From contig CAYXVG010000059.1 in the NCBI GenBank assembly GCA_964468205.1, positions 1 through 40,606 on the forward strand: DNA of 40,606 nt, read 5' to 3'. Below the pieces are notes generated by a model. That model had not been told where the DNA came from and made no database searches. It saw nothing but the letters and a program-made list of their open reading frames with translations. This document shows, one piece after another, positions 1 to 9,647 of this stretch (position 1 is its first letter; every line of letters begins with the position of its first letter). The DNA comes from CAWELS01 sp964468205. GTDB taxonomy: Bacteria > Acidobacteriota > Terriglobia > Bryobacterales > Bryobacteraceae. The position numbers and the translations under genes are program-made.

Positions 1-1217
1 CGTCCAGGGCCGCTTCGCGGTCGATTTTCTCCTGGTCGCGCTGGTAGGAGAAATGATCTTTCCCGATGCTGGTAATGAAATGCTTGGCTACTTTGGAACC
101 GCCGAGCACCTTCCCCACTCTCAAGGCGATCTCCTTCTCTTCCCGCAGGGGCCGCCGGGTGCGCTGGGTAGCGGCCACAACCTCGTCCAGTTTCTTCTCG
201 GCGGCTGCCAGCAACTCCTGCCGCTTGCGCTTTCGCTCGTCGGCTAGTAACGGATTGTGGCAAGCGATGAGCCGCTCGTCCGGGAAATCCGGGTGGGTGA
301 TTTCGGCCAGATCCTGCTCGTCAAACAGCGACAACTGCAATGCCTCCTCCGAGACTAGCTTCTGTACCTCGACGCTTTTCAGGGCGGTGATCCAATCGAT
401 ACCGGCCACCGGTTGAAGATCCGCGCGGACACGGGCCGCGGTGAGCATTCCCCGGTCGCCTACCAGGACTAACTGCTGGAGGCCGAAGCGGTCCCGTAGT
501 TTGGTCACTTGGGCGGCGACGGTGGCCCGGATCACCGGTGTTGCCATCGAATACCTCGACAGCCACCGGACAGCCCTCGGCATTGGTCAGCAAGCCGAAG
601 TTGATCTGTAGATTTCCCGGCCGCTCATCGCGGCTCTTGCCGTAGCAGGCGAGTGGACAGGTGTGGCCTTCAAAGTAGGTGGAGGTCAGATCGTAGAGCA
701 CCAGCGAGCCCCCGCTGAGATGCCGTTTGGCGAGCCCCTGCTCGATGCGCTGCTGGCGCGGCAGCAGCCAGTCCGTGGCTTGGTAGAGATCGTCTTCATC
801 GGCGGCGCTAAGTGCCAACACTTCGCCCAGACTGGAACTGGCTGTTTCGGTCTGAAAGCCGCGGGCGGTGGCGAGCTTGGATTGGGGTTCGATGATGCGG
901 GCGACGATCATGGCGACGGCCAGATCGCGCTGTCGGTGGTGCTTTCGATCCAGGAGGTTCTCCAGCCCCAGTTGCCGTAGGGCGCCCAGGACAGCAGCGA
1001 CATGACCGTGGGGAAGGGAGCGGGAAAGCTGGAGCGCATCGGTGGGGGAGACGAGGGTTTCTCCTTTCAGGACGCGGCGGAGGAGTTCGACTTGGTTGTC
1101 GGGCCAGTGGGAGAGGTTGGCGAGGGTGCGTTTGCGGACTTTGCCGTCTTCACGCCAGCCCTCACGGAGGAGGATGGCGGGGGGAGACTTACGATTGGGG
1201 ACGGTCTCGACGTACAT
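1..1217 (-). pseudogene. IS1634-type transposase, frameshifted and cut by the window edge
   Basis: The minus strand from the ATG at 1217 encodes a DDE transposase with motifs seen in IS1634/IS4-type enzymes: a YDLTSTYFEG block, then YGKSRDERPG and FGLLTN, ending in VEVFDGNTGDP. At about 524-530 one extra G/C in a run shifts the frame. Beyond it the expected continuation (an ATVAAQVTKLR-like block) is in another frame. The C-terminal part is still readable there down to position 1 (RVGKVLGGSKVAKHF, then SIGKDHFSYQRDQEKID) and runs off the window. The gene is therefore a pseudogene unless the extra base is a sequencing error. Terminal inverted repeats were not identified. The AT-rich stretch just upstream (1218-1330) probably belongs to the element end. 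Confidence 0.85.
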
Positions 1218-1487
1218 GGGAATAGAATGTCACACCTAGTGAATACTAGAAAATATTGTATGAAGTATGACATGGGAACAAATAGCAATCAAGTAAGTTC
1301 TCTAAAAACAAGCCTCAAAAGGAGTTAACTTCCGAAAATGGCTTCAAGCCGGGGGGAACTTCGGGCTAAAGGTTAAGAAGATTTTACTCTGGGATACAGT
1401 AACTGCGGGAACGCGAAGGTGCGCCGATTAGTTGAGCGGAGAGCCCTGGATTGCAGAGATTCTAGCATCATCGGCCCTCGCTGAAAT
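1218..1487. other. AT-rich intergenic region next to the IS remnant
   Basis: Positions 1218-1330 are much more AT-rich than the rest of the window and include a short palindrome (CTAGT-GAAT-ACTAG, 1236-1249). This probably marks the outer end of the adjacent insertion sequence. The remainder leads into the gene at 1488. I see no convincing promoter and no RNA gene. Confidence 0.4.
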
Positions 1488-3221
1488 ATGACAATCGAGG
1501 GTCAATTCCATGCTGCCGGAAGGCGGCGGCTCCGGGCGTTGTGGTGTAGGTATGTGCGGCAGTCAGTCGTCATCATCGGTCTCTTACTCAATCCCTCCGG
1601 CGGCGCTGTAAGCGGTGAGCAGACAGGTGTTCGCTATCTCCAGATTGAGGGAGTCAGAGAATTCCCGGAGGCTACCCAGGCGGGCGCCATTCGTTACGCC
1701 TGCGCTAGCAATCAGAAACAACTGAAAGCCCTCTTCGATGAGAGCGGGTCCCGGTTCGAACCCCGCCTTGTTCACCGCATCCGGGGCTCCGGTTATTGCC
1801 ACATATTCTTCGAACCGACGATACCCGGATTTCGCGCGCACCCCGAAAACTGGACCTTTGCCGGACTATTCGCCGGTATCGATCCGGTAAGCTTCGTGGC
1901 CGGCCGCAAACCCATCGGGGACAGTCTCGATATCGTCAAGACAGTTCTATCCCGTTTGTCACATCCGGTCGCGATCACACTCAGCTTGCCCAAGACCTTC
2001 GCAGAGGAGCCCTGGCCAAACGCGCTCGCTTCCCATTTCCCGCAGACGATTCACAAGCTCTCGATTCAGCCTAGCGCCGCCACCACGGAACACCCTTGGG
2101 CTCAGGACTACATGAAAGCCGGCGCCGTGGATGGGACGCTGCGGATCCTAGTGCCACGCCGGCTGTTTGAGGGCCGGTCCACGAATGGCGAGACCTATAC
2201 GCCCCTCCTGGACGAGTTCCAGGCGCCGACCTTCGTCCGTTCCAAACTATCCTGGGAAGGTGGCGACATTCAGCTTGCGACGGACCCCAAGGATCCCCAG
2301 AAACGGATCTTGTTCTTTGGTGGAGCGGCCCGCCAGTATTGGGGCAGAAATCTCAGCCCGGAGGAGTACGCGTACATACTGCGTACGGAGTTTGGCGCCG
2401 AGAAAGCGGTCGACCTGAGCGCTTTTGGTCTGCACGCCGACTTCGTCGTGGCCCTGCTGGGAAAGGGGAAGGCGGTATTGATGGCTTCTCCAGTGCGCGA
2501 GGACTTCAAGGTTGCGCGAGCGGTGACGTTTGAACTCCTTCGGTTTTTCGGCGGAAATGCACCTGAAGAACTCCGGCAACTCGCCGGATACTTTGACACC
2601 GCTGTTAAAGACACCGGATGGGACCCCGGCCGGCCACTGCAGTTGGTGAAGCGACTCCATAAGCTTCTGCCATTGATTCCACCTACCGATGACAGCGCGC
2701 TGCGAAGCGAGTTGGCCGAGTATATGGAGCATTACTGCCCCGGCGAAGCTTCCTTGTGCTCCTCCCCACGGGATCTTGAGGCCATGTTTCTCAGATCGCC
2801 CGACCTATTTCGCCGGGCTGCCAACGAAGCCGCGGATCGGCAGATCCGAAGGATGGCCGTATCGCGGCTCCTGGCATTGATTGAGGGACAACTCCCGGGC
2901 GCTCCCTCATGGAACGACGAATTGGTCCAGGCTGCGGAACGCGTAATCCGGCGGCACGGTTTCCGGCTGATACGAATTCCCTATCTCCCTGCACCGAGCA
3001 TGACTGCGGAATGGGCGGGGATCAGCTACGCCAATCTTCTGCACTACAGAGGGGCTCTTTTCGTGCCGGTCTTCGGATTGGGAGAAGCCGAAGAGACGAT
3101 ACTCGCTGGCATCCGCCGGCAACTGGGAGACGCCTACGAGATCGTTCCGGTTTACGCACGCTTCAGTTTGCTCAACAACGCAGGGGTCCACTGCGCTTTC
3201 GGAATTGTTCCGCACCACTGA
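1488..3221 (+). CDS. Exported protein-arginine-deiminase-like (guanidino-modifying) enzyme
   Basis: A 577-residue protein with a basic N-terminus followed by a hydrophobic stretch (about residues 25-42), probably a signal sequence. The rest matches the active-site order of the guanidino-group-modifying superfamily, and of the PAD C-terminal domain in particular. It has PWAQDY (Asp207), a WEGGD block (257-260), GLHADF (His316 and Asp318) and a terminal NNAGVHC block (Cys569). In PAD enzymes the equivalent Asp, His-x-Asp and Cys convert peptidyl arginine to citrulline. A segment before the Cys (SYANLLHYRGALFVPVFG, about 520-540) resembles the PAD strand that precedes the catalytic cysteine. The family call follows from motif order. 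Substrate choice (protein arginine, free arginine or agmatine) is open. The gene stands alone, converging on the gene train that ends at 3297, and lies beside an IS remnant. Confidence 0.75.
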   Translation: MTIEGQFHAAGRRRLRALWCRYVRQSVVIIGLLLNPSGGAVSGEQTGVRYLQIEGVREFPEATQAGAIRYACASNQKQLKALFDESGSRFEPRLVHRIRGSGYCHIFFEPTIPGFRAHPENWTFAGLFAGIDPVSFVAGRKPIGDSLDIVKTVLSRLSHPVAITLSLPKTFAEEPWPNALASHFPQTIHKLSIQPSAATTEHPWAQDYMKAGAVDGTLRILVPRRLFEGRSTNGETYTPLLDEFQAPTFVRSKLSWEGGDIQLATDPKDPQKRILFFGGAARQYWGRNLSPEEYAYILRTEFGAEKAVDLSAFGLHADFVVALLGKGKAVLMASPVREDFKVARAVTFELLRFFGGNAPEELRQLAGYFDTAVKDTGWDPGRPLQLVKRLHKLLPLIPPTDDSALRSELAEYMEHYCPGEASLCSSPRDLEAMFLRSPDLFRRAANEAADRQIRRMAVSRLLALIEGQLPGAPSWNDELVQAAERVIRRHGFRLIRIPYLPAPSMTAEWAGISYANLLHYRGALFVPVFGLGEAEETILAGIRRQLGDAYEIVPVYARFSLLNNAGVHCAFGIVPHH

Positions 3222-3238
3222 CCGCCGTTTACTTGCGC

Positions 3239-3269
3239 AGCCGGGCTCCCGCTGGGCTGAGGCCCGGCT
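3239..3269. terminator. Possible bidirectional terminator hairpin
   Basis: A perfect 8-bp inverted repeat (AGCCGGGC at 3239-3246, GCCCGGCT at 3262-3269, 15-nt loop) lies in the 75-bp gap between two convergent genes ending at 3221 and 3297. No clear T-tract follows on either side, so the terminator reading rests mainly on position. Confidence 0.4.
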
Positions 3270-3296
3270 GGCGTTTCAAGGTTTCGCTCTCGCCCG

Positions 3297-6200
3297 TCAC
3301 AAGTCTTCAAGCGCACCGGCCGCTCGGGAAGCCGCGATCCGCGCGTGCAGGACAACGTCCGGATCGTCTCCTAGCGCGGTCTGCAGGAAAGCCTGCGCCT
3401 CGCTAGTATTGCCCTGTTCTTCGAGAGCGCGACTGAGCAGGTAGTTCATTAACGGAGCGTCGCCCTTCCCTTCGGCGAGGGCGTTTCGGCAAAGGGACTC
3501 AGTTTCCCGAAGGAGTGTTTGCGCCTCGCTGTCGCGTCCCAGTTCCCGCAGCGCCAAAGCCTGGTAGATTACGGCCTCGGTGTTTCTGCTGACCGGCGCC
3601 TCAGCAACTTTCTGAAAGTACTCTCGTGCCGCAGCGCTGTCCCCACTCTTCTGTTTTGCGACTCCGATCAGGTATTGGGCCCGGGCGAAGATTTCACCCG
3701 CCAGTGCTCCTTCCCCGAGATTCTCGGGATACTCCATCCCTTTCTGCAGCTCGGCGATGGCGTCCGAGTATTTGCCTTCGGTGAGAAGTTGCTCCGCGAT
3801 GCCGTAGTGGGCCTCGGCGTAGACGGCGTGGGTCCGTGCGCGGCTCTCGCGGGCGAAGAAGCGCCTATTGTCCATGAGCTCAGCGGCCTTCGCATAGCCA
3901 CCGGTGCGCAGCAGAAGCCGCGACCAAGCCAAAACAAGCTCATCCCGGCCACGGACTGTGTCCTCGCGCTTGGAGAGCAGCTCCATTCGCCGTTGCGTTT
4001 TGCCGGCGGCGTCGAGAAAATAGTCCAGCTCGAGGAGTATCCGCGCGTCAGACGGATCAACGGCGGAAGCTTCCTCCAAACGCTCGATGGCGCGGTCGAG
4101 ATTCTGCCGCAATGCCCAGTCGACGAATGCGAGGCTGCGAAGAACGCTCGGATCATCTGGGTCGTTTTCTTTGGACCGCAGCCACGCTTGCTCAGCGTCC
4201 TCGTAACGCATCAAGTAGAAAAGGGCGTTGCCCATGTAGCCCCACGCGCGGGCGTCAGCCGGATTACTCTTCACGGCGGATTGCAGAACAGCAATATCCA
4301 GGGGGCGGTAAGGGAAGACGTAGGTTGAATCGCGTGTGGCTGCACTGGTGAACGCGGCCAGCGCTTTTTCATTTTGACCTTGCTTGTGGTTAATGTAACC
4401 GAGATAGTACTCGACCATTGGATAGAGCTCTCCCCTGGCCGACAAATGCTGTACGCCCTCCCGGAGGATGCTCGCCGCGTCGTCGAGCGCGCCGAGCCGG
4501 TCATAATAGGCGGCCCCCTCGATGTAGAGCTGAGAGCCGACGAAGAACGGAGCCCGGCGGTCGAATTGCTCGTGAATATCCGTAGTAGAGAGTTCACCGG
4601 CTTTCCATTGTTCAAGCATGGCCAGAAACTCCAATGGATCCTCCGCGAGCGACTGTTTGCGGGCGGCGGCCGCCGCCTCGTGCTTGCCCAGTTTGCGGTA
4701 GGCGACGGCGAGTGTGCTATGAAGTTGCGGGTGAACGCCGCCTCCGGCGACCGCCTCACGCAGCAGCCTGACGGCTGTTCGAAAGTCGTCTTCTTGCATC
4801 GCGACAATAGCGAGGTGGTAGAGAGCCGCGGTTTTCAGCCTCTCGACGCGGCTGGCGATGGTAAACTCGTCGCGGGCGCGAGCGAGGTCACCCTTCTCGA
4901 GAGAGGCTAGGCCGATGTAGTAGTGATTCAAATGGCCGTCGACCAGCGGATCGTTCTTGAGCGAACGTTCGAGATGTTCAATGGCCAAGTCCCACTGGCC
5001 GCGGTGCAGAGCCATCAACCCGAGTGCGCGATTGCCTCGGACGTCCATCGGCGCGCGGCGGAGGATCTCTTCGTAGTACTCTTCTGGTTCCTCCCCAAAC
5101 GGATCGTGATAGAAGCCCTTACCCCACATATACAGCTCGTCGATGGAGGCGGCTTCTTCGGGCGGAAGCTGCTGGGCCGGGAGCTCCGGCGCCGGCGGGT
5201 GTTTGACGAGCGGCTGGTAGGTCATCAACTCACTGCCCTTCGGGCAGCGGATGGTTACTTTCAGATCCTCGTAACGAACGCTCGAAGGAAAGCTGAAATT
5301 GTCAACGAATGGCTTGGCCGGGTCAAGATCGACCTTCTTTTCGTAGATGGCGCGGTCTCCGGCGGTGACCGTGATGGAATTGCCGGGGTGGGCGTAAACG
5401 GCCTGCACTCCGATCATTGCGGCGTGCTCGCCCTCACGCTTGAAGTTCAAAACCATGTGCTCGTTCGCTTTGACAAAGCCGGCGAGATCCTTCACCGGGT
5501 ACCAATGCACCGTATATCTCTTCACCTCCATCGGGTCCAGCCAGGCATAACCATAGCCGAGATTCTCCCAGAAGGCTCCGACCTGGAGCTCGATGTACGC
5601 GCCGTCTTCGTCGGAAAGCAGAGTATCCCAACGCCGGCCGGCCGGGTGCGATCCCCAAGAGAAGTACTTCTTTCCGGGCGCCGTTCGATGGTCGGCCACG
5701 ACCACCGTGCCGGCGTTCTTGTCATGGGAGTAGCAGCCGAAGAAATCCTCAGTGCTTCCCTCGGTGAAGACTGAATAGGCACTCTTGAGATTGCGGAACC
5801 AGCGGTGATCCACGCCGTCATAGACGGGCCAGGGTTTGACGTAGTGCTTCCCGTGGCCGGTGACATAGGAGCCCTCGGGGTAGATTGCCTCCATTCCATC
5901 GGTAGCATGCATCGCGCCATTTAGCGACGAGGCGAATGGGACGGGATACGGGACAATGCTGTAGAATCGGCCTTCGGTCTCCACGGCGAGACTGCCGGGC
6001 CGAAGGGTGATTGCCGTTTCCCATTTCATCATTCGCACCGGTTCGATTTCGGCGACGAGGACCGTCTTCGACCCATCCCCGTTTTCGATCACCTTATGAC
6101 TGAGCCGCTCAAACTGGGTGTAGCCGTGGCCGCCAGGATGGTTCCACTCGAGGCCGCCCGCAAGCCAGCCAGCCCGGTTGGCAATGTCACCCGGCTTGAT

Positions 6201-6623
6201 AACGTGATTGTAGTAGAGGAAATCCCACCCGTTACGCTTGTCGTAAGCTCCCTGCAGGCGTCCTCGAAGATCTGGAATCACTACTGCCTTGATGAACTCG
6301 TTCTCCAGTGTGATGGCCTTGTATTCGACCATCTCGCGCTCGTGACCGAAGTTGTCCGCCTTGGGGTAAGGATAGGTGGTGCGCGTGGCGCGAAAGACCT
6401 TCATGCCCGGGACCTTGAAGCCGCGGTAGAGCGGCTGCTTCTCGTCGGGGCCCATTTTGTAGGTGGGCACGGTAATCCTCTCGGTAGTGACAGTTACTTC
6501 TCCGCCAGCGGATTGAGCTGGAGAGGCCAGCGTCAAGACGCAGGCGAGCATCAATATCGCTAAGCCCCTAAGGGGCCCCAGCCTCCTCAGATGAGGGAAT
6601 GAAGTGCATTGTGTGATTCTCAT
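3297..6623 (-). CDS. Exported DUF5107 protein with C-terminal TPR array
   Basis: An 1108-residue protein starting at ATG 6623, with a GAAAGGAAAG Shine-Dalgarno-like stretch upstream. Residues 1-39 form a signal peptide (hydrophobic LAILMLACVLTLA, then an SPAQSA cleavage region). Residues about 90-400 carry the DUF5107 domain, recognisable from ENEFIKAVVIPDLRGRL and from WLAGGLEWNHPGGHG. This is a beta-rich fold related to carbohydrate-binding mutarotase-like sandwiches. From about residue 495 to the end there are many tetratricopeptide repeats (for example RALGLMALHRGQWDLAIEHL). DUF5107-TPR proteins are found near glycan-processing genes in Bacteroidota and Acidobacteriota, but their biochemical role is not established. 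It is the last gene of the minus-strand train, 123 bp behind the PhoD-like gene, so it could be co-transcribed or have its own promoter. Confidence 0.85.
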   Translation of the reverse strand: MRITQCTSFPHLRRLGPLRGLAILMLACVLTLASPAQSAGGEVTVTTERITVPTYKMGPDEKQPLYRGFKVPGMKVFRATRTTYPYPKADNFGHEREMVEYKAITLENEFIKAVVIPDLRGRLQGAYDKRNGWDFLYYNHVIKPGDIANRAGWLAGGLEWNHPGGHGYTQFERLSHKVIENGDGSKTVLVAEIEPVRMMKWETAITLRPGSLAVETEGRFYSIVPYPVPFASSLNGAMHATDGMEAIYPEGSYVTGHGKHYVKPWPVYDGVDHRWFRNLKSAYSVFTEGSTEDFFGCYSHDKNAGTVVVADHRTAPGKKYFSWGSHPAGRRWDTLLSDEDGAYIELQVGAFWENLGYGYAWLDPMEVKRYTVHWYPVKDLAGFVKANEHMVLNFKREGEHAAMIGVQAVYAHPGNSITVTAGDRAIYEKKVDLDPAKPFVDNFSFPSSVRYEDLKVTIRCPKGSELMTYQPLVKHPPAPELPAQQLPPEEAASIDELYMWGKGFYHDPFGEEPEEYYEEILRRAPMDVRGNRALGLMALHRGQWDLAIEHLERSLKNDPLVDGHLNHYYIGLASLEKGDLARARDEFTIASRVERLKTAALYHLAIVAMQEDDFRTAVRLLREAVAGGGVHPQLHSTLAVAYRKLGKHEAAAAARKQSLAEDPLEFLAMLEQWKAGELSTTDIHEQFDRRAPFFVGSQLYIEGAAYYDRLGALDDAASILREGVQHLSARGELYPMVEYYLGYINHKQGQNEKALAAFTSAATRDSTYVFPYRPLDIAVLQSAVKSNPADARAWGYMGNALFYLMRYEDAEQAWLRSKENDPDDPSVLRSLAFVDWALRQNLDRAIERLEEASAVDPSDARILLELDYFLDAAGKTQRRMELLSKREDTVRGRDELVLAWSRLLLRTGGYAKAAELMDNRRFFARESRARTHAVYAEAHYGIAEQLLTEGKYSDAIAELQKGMEYPENLGEGALAGEIFARAQYLIGVAKQKSGDSAAAREYFQKVAEAPVSRNTEAVIYQALALRELGRDSEAQTLLRETESLCRNALAEGKGDAPLMNYLLSRALEEQGNTSEAQAFLQTALGDDPDVVLHARIAASRAAGALEDL

Positions 6624-6746
6624 GGATCTATGACTTTCCTTTCGTATCTCTCGGGATCGTCTACCTTTCCGTGGCTGAAGCCGCGTATCGTCCTCGTCTC
6701 AGCGGAAAACCTCGATCAATTGGCGCCAGCGCTTTAGAGGGTGCCG

Positions 6747-9647
6747 TCAGCGCGGGTCCACTTCCAAGTTCAATTCGATCGTTCTGCCTCCAGGTTCCGG
6801 CCCCGGCTCGAGACCAGTGAGCGCCCGCATCTCCCCAGACCCCGGCTCGCCCACGCGGATGGTGAACCGGCCTGCGCGGGCAACGCCGGACCGGTGAAAA
6901 CCATCTTTGGCCCGGGTTGTATAGAGGATCTCGCCGGAGTTCTCGTCGATGACTTGAACAACGGGGTCCGCCTGCCCGCTGATCCTGAGATCAGGCAGAT
7001 ACAAAGCCGGCCGCCCGCCATATCGGCTGCTCAGGTCAATAGTGACCGGCCAATCGTCGTACATACCGGACTCGCCTTCGTCAGGGTCGGCGTTCCACTT
7101 CCAACTCTCGAGGCGAACCAACTGTTCGCGTTTATTCAACCGGACGATGCCATATCCGTCCGGTTTGTAGTCCATGTTGATGATATGGTACTGACTGCTG
7201 GTCGAACCCTGGCGGGCCTCTTCCGCGGTTACTTTGGGGTTTGCCACCGCGTGCATGGTGATTTTGTTTCCCCAGGCGTCAACGAAATCTCCGGCGTAGT
7301 CAGGCGCGGCTGGCTCGCGATTCCTACCCGACTCCGCTGGCTGCCACCATCGGGCAAACTTGTTCGCCACGGCCGGTACAACAAACTGGAAGATTCCGTC
7401 CCGGTGTGCCTCTACCCCGTGCTGTACGACGTAGGAAAGGTGAGTGTCACCGGCCAGGGCTATTACACCGCCGCGCCGGAGGATGTCGATCAGTCGATCG
7501 CGCGCCTCTGGAGGAAAACCTCCACTGTCATGATCTCGCGACGGTTCGCCCTTGATGTCCGTGGAAACCGCGGCGAACCCGGTCTGCGAAATCAGGAACT
7601 TCATCTTCGCGCCGCGCCAGTCATGCACCCACTCCTTCAGTTCTCGCTCCTGCCTTTGCCCGGCTAGTTCGAGGGCTGAAGTGTCCATTGCGCTTTCGTA
7701 TTGGGGAGGGCGAGGCGATTTGAATCCGCGGTCTTCGAGCACGAAGAAGCTGACACCGCCGAAGTTGAAACCGGTATAGAAAACGCCGATTCCCTGCCGT
7801 TTCGGAGTGTCGTTTGGCGGATCCGGCAGATGCCAGCTCTGGGTGCGGTGGACCATGTTCACCCACTCAGCGTCAAACATATAGCCGCCGTCACCGTTCC
7901 AGCCGGTAGTGTTACGCGCGCCTCCAGCGCCCCAGATGTTCCCCTGGTAGACATCGTGGTCATCGGGCTGGCAGGTGGCAGGAGTGTCACGCCCCAGTTC
8001 GCCCAGTGACCAGGCGAACAGATACCAACGGTACAGGTAATCTAGCTCCGGAAAGCGGCCCTCGATATCCCGCACCGTCGGATCGCCGGACTCATAGATC
8101 TGGTCTCCCGTGAATGCGAGCAGATCCGGCTTGTGTTTGCGAACGGCGCTTACCACCTCGTTGAACGGGAACCAGAAGCTTTCCGGGGAGTAGCGGCCAT
8201 AGTCAAGCCCGAAACCCTTTTCGCCCCAGCTTCCATCGGGCGGTCGGCCGATCACCATTTTACAGGTGAAGCCGGCGACTACTATCTCGTCCTTGTCTTT
8301 CGGATCCTTGCGGATCGTACCGTCATAGACCACCTGGCCGTCATAGCGAATCCGGTAGTCGAAATTCCGCGTATCGTCCCAACCGGTTACTTTGAAGTGT
8401 GCTGTGTAGCCCGGCGTGGCAATCGTCGATTTCACGGAAGACCAATCGCCACCGCCTGCCGGGCGATACTCGAGTTCGGCTTCCCGTGGATCAGCGAAAC
8501 CGACCGGCATGAACTGGGCCGTCATCTTTAATGCCTGCCCACTCAGGCTGTGAAGCGCCGAAACAACCGGTCCCAGCTTCCGTTCCGGCGCGGAAGCGAG
8601 CTTCGTCCCACTCATGCGCAGGTCCTTGAACCAGAAACGAGCTCCCCTATCGAATCCCATCGGTGACGATACCAGTGCCATCGACCCCGCCACATCCTCG
8701 GCTCTACGTTCCCTCAACAGAGCCGCACCCAGGAACCGCTTTCGTGTGAAGTCCCATGCCGAAAGCCGCAGTTCGTAGGTTCCGCCCGTCTCCGGGACAA
8801 CTTCGAGGTCCAGTTGTACCTCCTCCCACTCGTCCCGCTTGTGGGCCTCGCCGGGAACCGTGCCGTCCGTAAGATCCGGGTAGTTGTGATCCGCGGATTC
8901 ATCGTTCATGTCGCGGAATGCGAGGCGGCCATCCAAGTCATATACAGCCAGGATGCCGCCGCCGGCGCCGCTGTAGTTGTGGATCAGGGCCGCGGCGCGG
9001 TAGTCGACCTTTCCGCGCCCGGCTCCTATCAGAAATCCGTTAAATCCGGATCCGGAGTTCGGCTCGTAGACCGCGGTCCTGACGGATAGAGCGATTGTGC
9101 CCGCATCCGGCAACACTTCGCGCGTCAGAACGTGAACCGTTCGAACTTGTTGGTCCGGTCCAACCGCCAGGCACTCCAGACGGCCGCCGCGGACACGCCA
9201 ATCCTGCAGACGATTGGCCCAAAAATCGGGGCCGGCCCAGGGTCGATTCTGTGATGGCATCCAGTCGCCGACCAGATGCGCGCGGTTGAAAACCTCCAGG
9301 CGTCGCCCGCTGTGTTCAACCTCCAGCAAGCCGAGGCCCGGCGCGCGATCATTGAGTTCCAGCATGAGTGTGGCGTCCGATTCCGCCACCACGCGGCGGA
9401 CAGCCAATTCAGCGGTCTGCGGGCGGGTGCCATCGAAATAATGATGCAAAACCCGGAATGCGTCGGCGGGTTCCTCTTCAATCGGTGCGTCGAAGCGGAT
9501 TCGGATCGTCGAGGGATGAGCCTCATCGATGTAGCCCTCGACCGCGGCCGCCTGGACGGCAGGCGCCAAAAAGCCGCCAAGAAGAATCCAGAGGCCAAGT
9601 GAACGGGCCGAGTAAACCGGCAGAGGGATACTCAGAGACTCGATCAT
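6747..9647 (-). CDS. Exported PhoD-like phosphoesterase with N-terminal beta-sandwich region
   Basis: A 966-residue protein with a signal peptide (1-34, ending PAVQAAA). The C-terminal half is a PhoD-type metallophosphoesterase: LLAFTGDQIYESGD (GDQ at 514-516), a PDDHDVYQGN block (561-570) and ALAGDTHLSYV (GDTH at 733-736) supply the usual metal-binding Asp, His and Asn residues. The enzyme class cleaves phosphomonoesters or phosphodiesters outside the cell, and PhoD itself can act on teichoic-acid-like polymers. Residues about 125-350 resemble a LamG/concanavalin-type sandwich, and about 360-455 a Fn3-like segment as in other PhoD N-termini. Its ATG overlaps the TGA of copy F as ATGA (9644-9647), which implies translational coupling with the glycosidase-like array. 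Confidence 0.85.
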   Translation of the reverse strand: MIESLSIPLPVYSARSLGLWILLGGFLAPAVQAAAVEGYIDEAHPSTIRIRFDAPIEEEPADAFRVLHHYFDGTRPQTAELAVRRVVAESDATLMLELNDRAPGLGLLEVEHSGRRLEVFNRAHLVGDWMPSQNRPWAGPDFWANRLQDWRVRGGRLECLAVGPDQQVRTVHVLTREVLPDAGTIALSVRTAVYEPNSGSGFNGFLIGAGRGKVDYRAAALIHNYSGAGGGILAVYDLDGRLAFRDMNDESADHNYPDLTDGTVPGEAHKRDEWEEVQLDLEVVPETGGTYELRLSAWDFTRKRFLGAALLRERRAEDVAGSMALVSSPMGFDRGARFWFKDLRMSGTKLASAPERKLGPVVSALHSLSGQALKMTAQFMPVGFADPREAELEYRPAGGGDWSSVKSTIATPGYTAHFKVTGWDDTRNFDYRIRYDGQVVYDGTIRKDPKDKDEIVVAGFTCKMVIGRPPDGSWGEKGFGLDYGRYSPESFWFPFNEVVSAVRKHKPDLLAFTGDQIYESGDPTVRDIEGRFPELDYLYRWYLFAWSLGELGRDTPATCQPDDHDVYQGNIWGAGGARNTTGWNGDGGYMFDAEWVNMVHRTQSWHLPDPPNDTPKRQGIGVFYTGFNFGGVSFFVLEDRGFKSPRPPQYESAMDTSALELAGQRQERELKEWVHDWRGAKMKFLISQTGFAAVSTDIKGEPSRDHDSGGFPPEARDRLIDILRRGGVIALAGDTHLSYVVQHGVEAHRDGIFQFVVPAVANKFARWWQPAESGRNREPAAPDYAGDFVDAWGNKITMHAVANPKVTAEEARQGSTSSQYHIINMDYKPDGYGIVRLNKREQLVRLESWKWNADPDEGESGMYDDWPVTIDLSSRYGGRPALYLPDLRISGQADPVVQVIDENSGEILYTTRAKDGFHRSGVARAGRFTIRVGEPGSGEMRALTGLEPGPEPGGRTIELNLEVDPR

